DNA of 64,000 nucleotides from Erpobdella octoculata (Eukaryota > Annelida > Clitellata > Hirudinida > Erpobdellidae): the NCBI GenBank assembly GCA_963978895.1, contig OZ022243.1, positions 14,858,765 to 14,922,764 on the forward strand, given 5' to 3'. Made by a program: the position numbers and the translations under genes. Below the pieces are notes generated by a model, which saw only the letters and a program-made list of their open reading frames with translations, made no database searches and had not been told where the DNA came from. Shown here piece by piece: positions 50,401 to 62,313 of this stretch. Each line of letters starts with the position of its first letter. Position 1 is the first letter of the stretch.

Positions 50401-53390
50401 TACTACTTCGGTGATTTATTTATTTTTAACTTATTTATATTGAAAGATGACGTACGATGAATTATATATATATCCGCATAGCGTTAAACTTTCGTGGCTA
50501 ATAACTTTTTATTTAAACATTTGAACAAAAAAGTGGCCTAACAAACCGTGTTCAGCGTCTCATAATCTATGAATGTGAGTTTTTTCAGACCTGCATATGG
50601 TAATCGGGTGACATACATAATACATCATTGCGCTTTTATAGTAGGGAACCAGCACTTGACGCACGCTTCGCGCGCGAAGCGTTTGAGTTTTTCAGCTAGT
50701 CGCAGATGATTTTTTACTTGGAAACGTTTTGGAATGGTCTTCTCTTTGAATGGCTAAATTTGAAAAAACCGCCTATGAAAAAACAAACTTCAATGGCTGA
50801 TATTGAAAAAACCGCCTACGAATAAAACCACCTCTATTTATTTTCAACTTGTTTATAATGTGTAATGACGTAATCTCAAAATTAGAGAAAAATACGCCTT
50901 TGGTGACTTTTTTATTTTCAACTTTTAGGAAAATCTGCCTACGAAAAAAACCTTTAATGGGTGATAATAGAAAAAACAGCCTACCAAAAAACATATTTAT
51001 TGGGTGATAGTGAAAAAACCGCCTACGAAAAAAACCTATATTGGATGTTTTTGGAAATAACAGCCTACGAAAAACACAATATTTATTAAAAAGTATCGGA
51101 AAAAACAGCCAACCAAAAAAAACAAACTGTAACGGCTACTATACAAAAAAAACTCCTACGAAAAAAAACTTTTATTGTGCGATATTGGAAAAAAATCCTA
51201 CGAAAAAACCGAACCTTTAATGGCTGATAATGAAGAAAAACCGCCTAAGTAAAAACCCAACCTTTATTGGCTGTTAATGAAATAAACCGCCTACAAAAAA
51301 CCCAACCTTCAATGGCGGTAATTGGGAAAAGCCGCCGTCTACTACTTCGGCGAATTGTTTATTTTCAACTTGTTTATATTCAGCGATGACGTACGTTGTT
51401 TTTTATATATCCGCAAAGCGTCGAACTTTACAATAAAGGGAATAAAATATTATTCAACTTATTAAGCAACTAACTTATTTATTTTCGTTAATAATAATAA
51501 TATTAATTAAAATAAGAGAAATAATAGTTTCAAGTTAGTAACTAATTTTCAACTTGTTTATATTGTTTGATGACGTACGCTCATATTTATTGGGAAAACC
51601 GGCCGACTGCTACTTTGGTGATTTATTTATTTTCAACTTGTTTATATTGAAAGATGACGTACGATGCATTATATATATCCGCATAGCGTTAAACTTTCGC
51701 GGCTAATAACTTTTTATTTAAACATTTTAACAAAAAAGTGCCTTAACAAACCTTGTTCAGCGTCTCATAGTCTATCAACGTGAGTTTTTTCAGACATGCA
51801 GATGCTAATCGGGTGACATACATAATACATCATTGCGCTTTTATAGCAGGGAACCAGCACTTGACGCACGCTTCGCGCGCGAAGCGTGTGAGTTTTTACA
51901 TATTAGTCGCACTCAAACCGCACTCTAAGCACAAAAACAACACTAATGCTCTAATATATTAATAGCTTTACGCACACTTCGCAAGCGAAGCGTGTGACTA
52001 AAATAGTAAGTAGCAGACGATTTTTCACTTGGACACGTTTTGATTGGATGATTTAGGAAAAAATGCCTACGTAAAAAAACCTTTAATGGGCGTTTTGGAA
52101 AAAACAGCATACGAAAAAACATGTTAATTGGGTGATAGTGAAAAAACCGCCTATGAAAAACACTATTTATTTGATGGTATCGAAAAAACAGCCTACGAAA
52201 AAAACAACATTTATTGGGTGATAGTGAAAAACCGCCTACGAAATAAACAACATATTTTGGGTGATATTGAAAAAAAAGCCTAAGAAACAACCCAAATTTT
52301 AATGGCTGATAATGAAAAAAAACGCCTACAAAAAACCCAATCTTCAATGGCTGATATTTGGAAAACCCGCCGAAGTACTATAAAATAGTTAATCTTCGTT
52401 AATAATAATAATTAAAATAAGAGGAATAATAATTGCAAAATAGTAAATTGTCGTTAATAATAATTTACAACTTGTATAAAATTGGGAAAAACCGCCGACT
52501 TCAATGGCTAAAATTGATCAAACCCGCTGAACAAATAAACACAAAATATCATTAGCTGATATTGGGAAAACCTGCCGATGTACTACTTCGGTGATTTATT
52601 TATTTTCAACTTGTTTATAATGAGTTATGACGTATGCTCAAATTATATTCGCAAAGCGTTAAATTTTCGTGGCTAATAACTTTTTATTTAATATATTAAT
52701 GTATTATATATAATGTATTAAAATAAATAATATTTAATATATTAATATATTATATATAATGTATTAAAATAAATAATATTTAATATATTAATATATTATA
52801 TATATTGTATTAAAATAAATAATGTCGTTAATAATAATTTCATTAAATATATCCACAAAGCGTCGAACTTTCCAATAATAGGAATAATATTAGCAAATTA
52901 GTTAATTTTCGTAAATAATAATATTATTAATAATTAAAATAAGAGGAATAATAATTGCAAAATAGTAAAATGTCGTTAATAATAATTTCATTAAATGTAT
53001 CAGCAAAGCGTCGAACTTTCCAATAATCGGAATAATATTACCAAAATAGTTAATCTTCGTTAATAATAATAATTAAAATAAGAGGAATAATAATTAATAA
53101 CTTTTTTTAAAATTGGGGAAAACCCGCCGACTACTACTTCGGTGATTTATTTATTTTCAACTTGTTTATATTCAGCGATGACGTACGATGCATTATATAT
53201 ATCCGCAAAGCGTTAAACTTTCGCGGCTAATAACTTTTTATTTAAACATTTTAACAAAAAAGTGCCCTAACAAACCGTGTTCAGCGTCTCATAATCTATC
53301 AATGTGAGTTTTTTCAGACCTGTAGATGCTAATCGGGTGACATAATACATACATAATACATCATTGCGCTTTTATAGTAGGGAATCATAC
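47500..53390 (+). repeat. Complex higher-order satellite, about five units
   Basis: Four modules alternate. (1) A ~200-bp block CCGCAAAGCGTTAAACTTTC, GCGGCTAATAACTTTTTATT, GTTCAGCGTCTCATAATC, ATTGCGCTTTTATAG, near 47518, 49147, 50470, 51675 and 53200. (2) The palindrome CGCACGCTTCGCGCGCGAAGCGTG soon after it. (3) A 30-40-bp array GAAAAAACCGCCTACGAAAA with ATTTATTGGGTGATAGTG. (4) CGTCGAACTTTCCAATAATAGG with AAGAGGAATAATAATTGC, and ACTACTTCGGTGATTTATTT with TTCAACTTGTTTATATTG. Order and number of modules vary between units. No coding sequence. A retroposed insert lies at about 48912-49098. Confidence 0.9.
48912..49098 (-). mobile_element. Retroposed fragment with poly(A) inside the satellite
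   Basis: Flanked by GAAGATTTATTT-type direct repeats (48900-48911; about 49098-49109). On minus it reads CTCCGCCTTGCTAATTGCG, CAGTTCCAAGCCTGGAG, and ends in an A run (T run at 48914-48930 on plus). The duplication plus tail indicates target-primed insertion of a LINE 3' end or SINE. Confidence 0.72.
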
Positions 53391-53590
53391 AAAAAAGCTA
53401 TAAGTGATAGAATTAAAATTTTTTCGCTACTAAAAAACCGCTCATTAAAACTTTTCAAATTATAACAACTTTATAAAAAACGATAACTAACGCAACCTCT
53501 CGTAAACCATCAGAAACTTTATCGCCTTTGACTTCCATGATTTTGCTTACATAATAGGTTTTCGAGTCAAAAACCTATTCAAAAATACAC
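53391..53590. other. Satellite right border
   Basis: The repeat block stops at TTTTATAGTAGGGAA and is followed by unique AT-rich sequence. No gene. Confidence 0.4.
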
Positions 53591-53599
53591 CAATTCCCT

Positions 53600-53888
53600 A
53601 TTTTTATCTTAGTGTTGTCAAGGGCAAAATGAGCATCTTTACTGGTGGCCATATATCTAGATTTTGTAGATGTTGATTCCCCGTCAAGCTCAATGTCTGG
53701 GAAGCTTTTCGAAATATCTCTTCTTGCTGCAAGTTTTGATGTTTTTAATTTGGATCTCCTCAGATCTTTTTCTGCTTCTCAGCTGCAGATTTAACTGGCA
53801 AGCAAGCTTTCAAAACATCTTCTACTGCTATTTCCATGTTATTTTGAGACAATCCCCCCTTCAAAGCTGTAGATACTCGGTTTCTTAT
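53600..53888 (-). other. Exon-like coding stretch, unidentified
   Basis: Minus strand: GGTTATGTTTCAG acceptor (near 53890), then a frame GGLSQNNMEIAVEDVLKAC, LPVKSAAEKQKK; a one-base shift continues RRSKLKTSKLAARRDISKSF, LDGESTSTKSRYMATSKDAH and a stop near 53577. The composition is protein-like, but I do not recognise it. Because of the shift it is either a pseudogene or a transposon remnant. Confidence 0.35.
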
Positions 53889-54019
53889 TCTGAAACATAA
53901 CCATAGAACATTATTAAGTAGTGACTAATATGTATATGTCTTGAATATATTAAAAAATTTCATTCAATTACAATAAAATTTTGATCAATAATGAACCTCA
54001 ACACATTTATGAAAATTTA

Positions 54020-54435
54020 AACATTCAGCAATACTGAATGACTTTGGCCATTCAGTACGACCTTACAGTGGCCATTCAGTACGAACCGAGATGTACGAGC
54101 ATTTTAGTGTGCTACGAGCAAAATAATAATTTTAGACATCAAAAATTTAGATTAAAATATTAATCATACATCTCTTTATTTACAAAAAATATCTTACAAA
54201 ATATAACCTTCAATATTTGATGAGAATAGAATAGTTGTGACCTGACTCGTTTTCACTTTTTCTTGCGAAAAACCAAAAAGCTCTATAAATGCCAAACGAA
54301 ACACACGAGACACAAAAGAATAACACTGAACAAAGAGTTCATATATATACACATTTTAAAAAAGAGATGGGCGCAAAAAATAATTTAACAAATGAGAAAA
54401 TCTCAGTGGCCGTTCAGTACAGTGGCCATTCAGTA
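54020..54435. repeat. Pair of CAGTGGCCATTCAGTACG direct repeats
   Basis: TGGCCATTCAGTACGA appears twice near 54046-54087 and TGGCC(G/A)TTCAGTAC twice near 54406-54437, in the same orientation, about 330 bp apart. It could be a short LTR-like or tandem-repeat-ended element; limits unknown. Confidence 0.5.
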
Positions 54436-54442
54436 CGGTTCT

Positions 54443-56040
54443 CCCCTATACAGGAACGCAATATACTGTATACTGGAATGAAAGAGTACAGCATCACATC
54501 TTTTTTGCTTTAATGGCTCCAAAATCTTTTAAGATTTCATCATTATCGAGTTTTTCAGCAGCTTTCTTTTGTATGCAAAGAATAGCCAAATTTGTAAGTT
54601 GCTTCTGAGTCATGGTTGATCGGGGAAACGTTTTTATAAGCTTTAGCTTAGAGAAGCTGCGTTTGCAACTTGCCAAGGAGACACCAATCGTAAAGAAAAT
54701 GCAAAGAAAAATAGTGAGATTCGGTAAGCATTCAATAAAGAGTCCACTTCAAAATCCACTGCAGCATCTCCCAAGATCCAAACTGTGAAACGTCTTCTCC
54801 CGTTATGCCGGAAAAGTTCTTTGCATGTTTTCGAAATAGTTTTATCTCTTGAAGCAAGTCAGTCGCATTTACATCTGTATAGGTATTTGTCACACAATTA
54901 ACATTCTCGTTCATGGCAGAATTATTATTTACGTCTAGAAAATAGGCTGCTTTCAGAAAGCCAAAGTGAATGTTAAGATTGCGGAGCTCTTGCGTACGTC
55001 TGGAAATTTCGGCTGTGAGTCGATCCATCACTTCAAGGTGTTCTATTCGCATTTCCTGTTGCATAAGTCAGTCCTATATCTGTTGTCTCTTTTCCAGGCA
55101 AGCGTTTCTTTTTCCTTGTTTGTCTTTCCATGGGAATATTCATTTCCTCACAAAACGCAACAGCTGCAGCATGAGCCTCTAAAACAACAGAATCTCTCTC
55201 TTCGGCCAGGAAAAACAAGAGCGACTGCATCTTTGATGCACAGACATCAAGTCCTAGGCCACGAGTTTGTAAGTACTTCTGTGAGTCGTTAATCTCATTC
55301 AATACTCGCACCCAGAAATGAAGATACGCAACGAAATTGTAGGTCAGAATAGTTGATAAAAAGCACCCGGTATCACCTCTTGTCTCCATGTTTTCTGACA
55401 GGCAATCACGGAGTTCCTCCACGGCTCTGATCACTTTTTCTAATTTACTAAGAAGAACAGCAACAGCATCATATCTTGCACTCTACCGAGTATCGGAAAG
55501 ACGTTTAACAGTCACGGTGAAAACATTATTCTTCAAGATGTCCCATCTGTGAGTAGATGCTGAAAAGAAAACAAACACTTTTTCAACCGTGCCAAAGAAG
55601 GTAGAAGCATTTGTAGTAAGGCAGGCAGAATGGACACCTGCTAAATTCAAGCTGTGATTAAATGATTTTTGCACGGGATGAAGCAGGCGTTTTTGCAGAT
55701 AGTCAGTGTGGGTTTGATAGTGGGCATATGTGAGAGTGTAAATATGGGGCGTGGCTGTAACGTTCTCTAATAATGATGAAAGGAAGTGCGTTAACAGCCG
55801 TAAACTCTCTATGTCTGTGTATAAGCATGGAAACTAGTTTGAATAACTGTATTTGCATAAAATACAGTGAGTCTAAGATGAATGATTTTAGTTGTGTGGA
55901 AAAATTCGACTCTCTTAAAGATTTTCCTCCATTTTTATAAAATGGTCGAGTCACTTTTTTTTTAATATTTCAATTTTGCCGCCTTTCCTGAGTGCCGCCT
56001 GGGGCATTTGCCCCGTCCGCCCCCAATTTCTACGCCACTG
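54443..56040 (-). mobile_element. ZMYM1-like hAT, second copy, 3'-truncated
   Basis: Left end CAGTGGCGTAGAAATTGGGGG reads inward from 56040 on minus and matches the level 2 element at 11347. Coding pieces in order: 55954-55703, 55434-55033 (LRDCLSENMETRGDTGC, RVLNEINDSQKYLQTRGLGL), 55064-54732 (RNLNIHFGFLKAAY), 54676-54494 (ASCKRSFSKLKLIKTFPRS, LAILCIQKKAAEKL). It stops at about 54443, short of the right end. Copies agree over most of their length, so the family was recently active. Frameshifts inactivate this copy. Confidence 0.85.
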
Positions 56041-56044
56041 CATG

Positions 56045-56960
56045 AATTGCATGTCTATATATATATAGTATAAGCATAGATATCTAGATAGGCTATCGTA
56101 GCTTATTAGCTGTTAGTGAAGTGGGTTTCAGCTCATGCTTTTATCTGAACATAACTGATAGCCATATGTACCTATTCTATGCTGATAGTTTAACTTCCAG
56201 CATAAAATCTTAATTCATCATGTCTTCAAAGACATTTTCTCAAAAGTGATATCTTAGACTTAGAACTAGCAGGTCCTAACTTAGGACCTAGTTAGATTAG
56301 CAATAATAGTGGCTTTTTCTAAATTACATAATAAATGATTCTACATGAGGTGATTGCATTTATTTACATAGTTTTTAAGCAAGTGAAAAGCACTATGCCT
56401 ATGCCAACTATCGAGTTTACATTTATTCCTTATCACTTTGTGATTACATTTGTGTAGTATCAGTTCAGTACACAATTTTCAATAATATTGAAATAGATTT
56501 GCAAAAAACTGAGACAAACTCTGACTTTACAAATGTTTTTATTAATACAATAAATTTTATTTGGCTTTTCAATGAACAAAAATTGAAAATTACACAAAAA
56601 AGTAACAATTGAAATTACTGTCCGCTAAATAAAATTGTTTTAGTTAGTTTTTGTCTTAAACATGAACTTTTAAGGTTTTGAGTATTAATTTTTGTTTGCT
56701 AGTATTGTCTTAACTTAAAAAATTCATAAACAATCAACTCAAGCAATTGATAAAAGTGATTGTCAATTCCATTCTGTGTATCTCTTATATGATCCCCAGG
56801 TTAAAAATATCTTTGGATCCAATCGATGATAATGTTTAGCAAATTCAAACACTTCTTCAAATATCGCTCAAATGAGCAAATGTAAACAAGCTCAGGTTGA
56901 AAATGGCAGCTTTCAAATTGTACAGGAAATAGATTGAAATGTCCCATCTATATATCTATG
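56045..56960. other. Non-coding AT-rich stretch
   Basis: No gene or recognisable repeat. Confidence 0.5.
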
Positions 56961-56965
56961 AGTAT

Positions 56966-58430
56966 AAATCACTGATTTCTATAATATAACTGGATTGCGC
57001 TTAGACCTGCCTGGGAGTCGCCACTGGTTGCCATTTTGGAACTCTTAGGCCACGCCTACCTACCTGATGCTATTGACGGCATATTTTTTTAAGTGTAAAA
57101 ATACCGAATTGCGCTGCTAGTAATTGCTTTAATAAACAATATAAGAGAGCAAAACAGTAATTTTATTTGTAAATGCTTAATTAATGCAGTTTTCTAGCAA
57201 AGTTTATTTGCCGCCAGGGCTATATTTAGCAACACTGTCGTAAGGCGTTTAGCTGAGCAGCCTTATTACTGCCTAAATAATTTAATGTGAGCCTCAAACT
57301 CATGTTGAAAGGTTTAAAAAATAGTTTTTGTTCAAGTTTTAAGTTAGCAAAGATGAAATGTAGAATTTCTGACTTTGTTTCTAGCTTCGTTGAATGCTAG
57401 GAAAGCAGTAGCACAAAAATTAAAAAAAATTAATTGATACATTTTAAAGACAATTTAAACAAAAAACATAATATGCAAACAACCATTTAATCTTACAATT
57501 TATTTTCACAAGGATATTTCGATTTTAAGATCATGAATCGCAACGTCAGTTCAGTCTCGTTAAAGCATCCAAAAAGTGGGTTTGTGGGAATAGAATACGC
57601 CTTAGTTATAGAATAGAGCCGGGCATAGCAAGAACCTTCACATCATATCACATGCAGCCCATTGCTACAAAAACCTCAAGTCATTGGCTTGTATATAAAT
57701 CAATTAATATTTAAAGAATACAAATAAAATAAAACAACAACGTAATGGCAATTAGTTAACGTGTTTTGCTGCGGTGCGGATGTGCTGCGTTGCACGTTAA
57801 ATTACCTCAAAGCCTGAATCAAATTAAACACTTTTACGAATGATAAAAATTAAATGAAATTTAAATATGTTATAGTTTACATGTAACTTATTTAGCCTAA
57901 ACTAAATATATTATTAGCTGACCAATTGTTATAGACATATGTAACACACAAGATACCGTTTACTTTGAACAAATGCTCAAAGAAAATGTGCTTATTGAAT
58001 TTCTTTATATACACAACATAACTTCCTACTACATCTCACAAACATTTTGATGTTAAAAATTACTAAATAGATTCAAAACTTTTAGAGTAATACAGTTTCT
58101 TGTACAACCTATTCTGCATTTGCTAAACCAAAGCGGGGCGATTTTGTTGCGGTGATCTGCAAAGCGTTTCATGTGTGTTACGGAATAACTATCATATTGA
58201 CCGTATTAAAAAAATACCGAATAACTAAATAAAATTTGTTATTTTCAAGTAAAATAAATAAATTTAATTAAAACCCCTTAATTGTTCGTATATCATGCGA
58301 CGATTGACGTAAACACGACGGCTGCATTGGTAATTGAGAGTGGTAACATGGCGGCAGACTGGCGACAACATTTCTATTGCAATAATGGGCTAAGCGCAAT
58401 CCAGTTATATTATAGAGATCAGTGGTATAA
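56966..58430. mobile_element. Inverted-repeat element, about 1.46 kb
   Basis: Left TATAATATAACTGGATTGCG and inner GTCGCCACTGGTTGCCATTTTGG are matched in reverse by CGCAATCCAGTTATATTATAG (58400-58421) and CCGCC...GGCGAC (58350-58366). The inverted zone spans roughly 90 bp per side with some divergence. No transposase and no confident target duplication; the superfamily is unknown. Confidence 0.62.
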
Positions 58431-58499
58431 ATCTCTGCTTGCCTGTACCGAACACTTCCGAGTCCCAAGAACTAACAGCGCGAAACAATAAACGATAGT

Positions 58500-59840
58500 T
58501 CATAATTACTACATAGCTTGCTTCGCTTCAAATTGTCATTCGACAACTTTTTCACATAAAAGCACTTTAGCTATTGCGCGGGCCTGCCGTCCTTGTCGAT
58601 GATAAAAGTGAAACCACACTTAATACTTCCTTTTTATTGACATCTTTCAGTTTTGAAATGACAGCTGAAGTGATAATGGGATAACTATACTGAAACATAT
58701 TAAAGCAATATAATTTTGCACTTGACCCGTTTGATCTAATCTGACTGTCAGTGACAGGTACCATAATCAGAAAGACCCATAAATATAAAAGCATTGCCAA
58801 AATTAAAGATTTTAAAACTTTCTAATTAATTCTCAGCAAAATTTAAAATTGTATAAAATATTTGTTTTAAATTTAAAATTTTTATTTTTTCAAAGTTGTA
58901 TTTTTTGCACATCCCAAATTAAAATGGCACCCAACCAGTTAAGAACCCCTGCATTAGAGGCTCTACAACCATGCACAAAATTGGACAGCTCTGAAGGAAA
59001 AAAATCACATCTTAATTCCTCATGATTGTGTTAAGGTGAATGTGACATGCAGAGACTATGATGTTCAGAATCAGGTTGTATGTTATTGAAGATATTTCAA
59101 AATGTAAAAACATGAAGTAAAGTTTTAGGAGATCTTTAGTTAAAAGCAGCCGTATTAATACTAATCAGGAACGCTGGGGTTGCCATCAAGCTTTTTGTGT
59201 ACTCAGCACTTTCAAATTCTGGTTTTTCTGATGGTTTCAGGTCAGTAAATGAGAAAGCCAACTTTGCCTTAATCAAACAGGCAACGCACAAGTGGGCTTT
59301 AAATTACTTATCTGATTCCTTCACTCCTTGAGCTTCATGATTATACATTGAAATTTTAACAGTTGGAGCATTAAATAAAATATTTTTGTTTGAAAAACAA
59401 AATTATTTTAATAGATGAAAAATGAAATTAGAATTGCTAGCAATTAACCTGGTTGGCTTAAAGTAGTAGTAGTAGTAATAGTATATTTGCTGTACTGGCA
59501 AGACCAGTGAGTGTGTTTTCAAGCACATTTTGAAAGCCGATGAGCTTTATCGGTTTTCAGCCAACGATCAAAGCTGCTTTAAAACATGTTTTGGTGCATT
59601 GGCAATTTCATAAAGCAGCGAATTCTAGAATTTGCTATTCTGATGAACAAAGAGTTGTCTTTGCTGATGCCGAGTTATTTTCTTAAAATAAGCAGTGACC
59701 TTTCAAATGATTGCTTACTATTGGAAAATGGCCACATTTGTCACACTTGTCCATATTGTGCACAAATTTGAATAGTTGAATCAAGTCATCTCTCCTTTGT
59801 TCCACTAAAGTTGTTGAACATAAATCATTGAGAGGTTCTT
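58500..59840. other. Non-coding stretch
   Basis: Only short random frames. (AGT)n at 59464-59480. No repeats of note. Confidence 0.45.
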
Positions 59841-59844
59841 TACC

Positions 59845-59945
59845 ACTTTATGAGGTAGCAGGAGAGCAAGCAGGAGCTGGAAAGCAAGCGGGGAAGGAAA
59901 TGGAGTGAGAAAAAGCCCAGGCAATGCCAGGTAACCCCGGTAGTG
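59845..59945 (-). repeat. Diverged CCCGGCG-family repeat
   Basis: GCAGGAGAGCAAGCAGGAGC, then AAAAGCCCAGGCAATGCCAGG and TAACCCCGGTAGT. Old copy of the family, read on the minus strand. Confidence 0.65.
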
Positions 59946-60299
59946 AATGATAAATAAAGCGAACCAAGCAGCATGAGAATTTCATCATTAAACAAATATT
60001 CTAGGCACGTACCACTTATTGTGACATAAAATGGTCTTATTTTTGGCATCTTGTCTTCTTTGTTTAGTTTTGCATTTTCACTCAGATGTAAAACTGACAT
60101 AATTTCTTCAAATCGATTTCGTTATGAACATCTGGTGAATTTTCCCAGTAGTTCCGCCTTCTTGGTAATTTATTTTGTTTTGCTTGAAAATGGAGTAGAC
60201 ATTGATATTGACCGTAACACGTCGGCCTTAGTTTTAAATAAAATAATTGACACTGTATTGTTTGGAGTTGGAGCTATTTGAAGTAGTTTCTGTAAACTA

Positions 60300-62133
60300 G
60301 GCATAGAAATGGGGCAATTTACAGGTCTTAATAGACATATGGAAAATGTAGCATAATGGTATTACTAAACTGGGTGCATTTTTTAAGAAAAACGTTTGGT
60401 ATGTTGTCTGGACTGGCGAAGGTTGAGCTTTTTAGAATTTGGAAAATGCAGCAGACCATATCTGGACTAATTAAACTGAATAAGCTAAGTGTTTGACCGC
60501 ATACAGAAATCTGGTACACTTCAGTCGTCAGATGTAAGCACGCTGCCAAAATAATCATTAAAGATATTGACCATTTTTTTAGAGTCCGAACTAACAAAAA
60601 TCACTGCATTGGATTTTACTGAGTCAAGTTTGGTTGAAGAGTTTTCTGTCAATATATTTGTATAATATGTTTATGCTAGCACTCTTTATCAGGCCAAGTT
60701 TGGTTTGTACTTCTCTATATCTAATAATTTCATTATTATTTTAAAAAAATTGTTTATATTTAATCAAATCATTTTTGTCGCCAGTCATTTTCCACTGCCT
60801 CCAATGGTCGACTTTAACTTTGTATAGTGAGCGATACTCGGCAGATTGACCCATCCTGATTCTGGACTTGTATTTAATAGAATAAATATGTTTAAGGCAA
60901 CTGCTAGAATTTCCTTAAAAACATTTCAACACATATTCACTGAAAAACAACTCCGAAATATCTAGTCCCAGTTAATACTAGAGAAATAATTGTCCAACAT
61001 TTCATAATTTGCTCTGATGTAGTTTTTATTGGTGGAATCTGGGCAGCTTGTAATGTAACCAGATGTAACCTGGCAAGTGAGTCTGAATGTAATAGTTGTA
61101 TGATTGCTTGCTTAAAGGAAGCAACACCTCTCATTACAAAATTAAGTGACCTGTTGTTTGAAAAGGTAAGATTTAGGATGTTCTCCTGTTCCTGTATGCT
61201 GTCTAAATGAAAATAGCTCAAGCTAATTGAAATTCATTTATAAAACCCATAAAAATGTTATAAATTTGTTTGTTAGGCGCATTATAGCAAAACTACTTAA
61301 CATCATGTAAGTTGAAATTTCCAAGAAGCATAAAAGAGTGTTTGGTTGAACACAGCTCCTTCTGGCAAGCAATTGAATCGATCGCTTATTTGACAGAATC
61401 ATTGCCGAAACCGCAACTCGTGTAATATATAATTAATCGACGCATCCGATTTTGAAGCAATTAGTCCTTACAAGTCGATATGTTGAAATTCTGGTGGGTC
61501 TGTGATAGATCTTTAGGAAGTGCTGCTTCTAACAATTATTGCCACGCCGCCTCCCCTGCTTGATCTGTCCCTGCGTACAATAATAAAATGAAATGACACA
61601 ATCAATGCATTAGGAGTTTTGAAACTAAGACATGTCTCAAATATACAGAGAATATCTAACGGAAATTCCTTTAAAAACGAAATGGTCTTATCTATCGTGT
61701 TGATAAAAAATTTTCCATTGGTGGTGGCGATGCCAGAGCCGAAAGGGCTGATGATGAGATACAGTGGAAAAAGGTGGTGGGGGCTTTGGTACTGCAACCC
61801 TTTTTTTCACGCCATTCATTTTTTCCTGTAGTCCAGCTTGGCCTGTTGCTTCGTAAATTCACAACGTATGGAACATTTCCGGTCTGATGATGAACGCAAT
61901 AGGAATCTGAAGCACAAGAGTTCCTCCACCACAACCATGGAACTGACGGTAACACACACTTTTGAGCCAGGGTTTCTGGGATGCAAACGTCTGGGCGCAA
62001 AGATCTTTGGTTTTACTGCCAAATTTGTATGACAGAACTTCGCCACCAGCTCTTCATCAGCAATCTGTGGTTCTTTCAACAAGCCAGAAATGATAATGTT
62101 CTTTTGGTTCATCCATAAAAGACGTCCACACAA
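60300..62133 (-). pseudogene. LINE with ORF1 and 5' half of ORF2
   Basis: From 62133 on minus: an ORF1-like piece (NIIISGLLKEPQIADEELVA, FCHTNLAVKPKIFAPRRL), then the endonuclease start (61797-61513; FPLDILCIFETCLSFKTPNA, FIIVRRDRSSRGGGVAIIV), the endonuclease end (61221-60937; NILNLTFSNNRSLNF), and the RT beginning (60597-60328; FASPDNIPNVFLKKC). The order matches CR1/L2-type elements with a small ORF1. Frames are broken by shifts and the RT core and 3' end are missing. Confidence 0.75.
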
Positions 62134-62313
62134 AAGGGGAAAAGGGGTTCAGCAAAAAGTGGACAAAGGGGGAAGGGGTTTAGGACATAGTGGATGTCCA
62201 CATTGTAGTGTTTTTTTGAGTGCAGCAGTTTTGCATAAAATTACTGCCAAAAACTTCTAGTTTAATGACAAAAGAGTTGGGATGCAAACCCAAACAATTT
62301 TTCACAAACTGAG

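Noticed and set aside
51943..52347. 134-codon minus frame with a repeated FFRRLFF pattern
   Set aside because: It is a periodic translation of the GAAAAAACCGCCTACG satellite array; neighbouring units do not keep the frame.
47500..53390. CRISPR array
   Set aside because: Repeats are irregular in length and spacing, the spacers themselves repeat, and the host is a eukaryote with introns.
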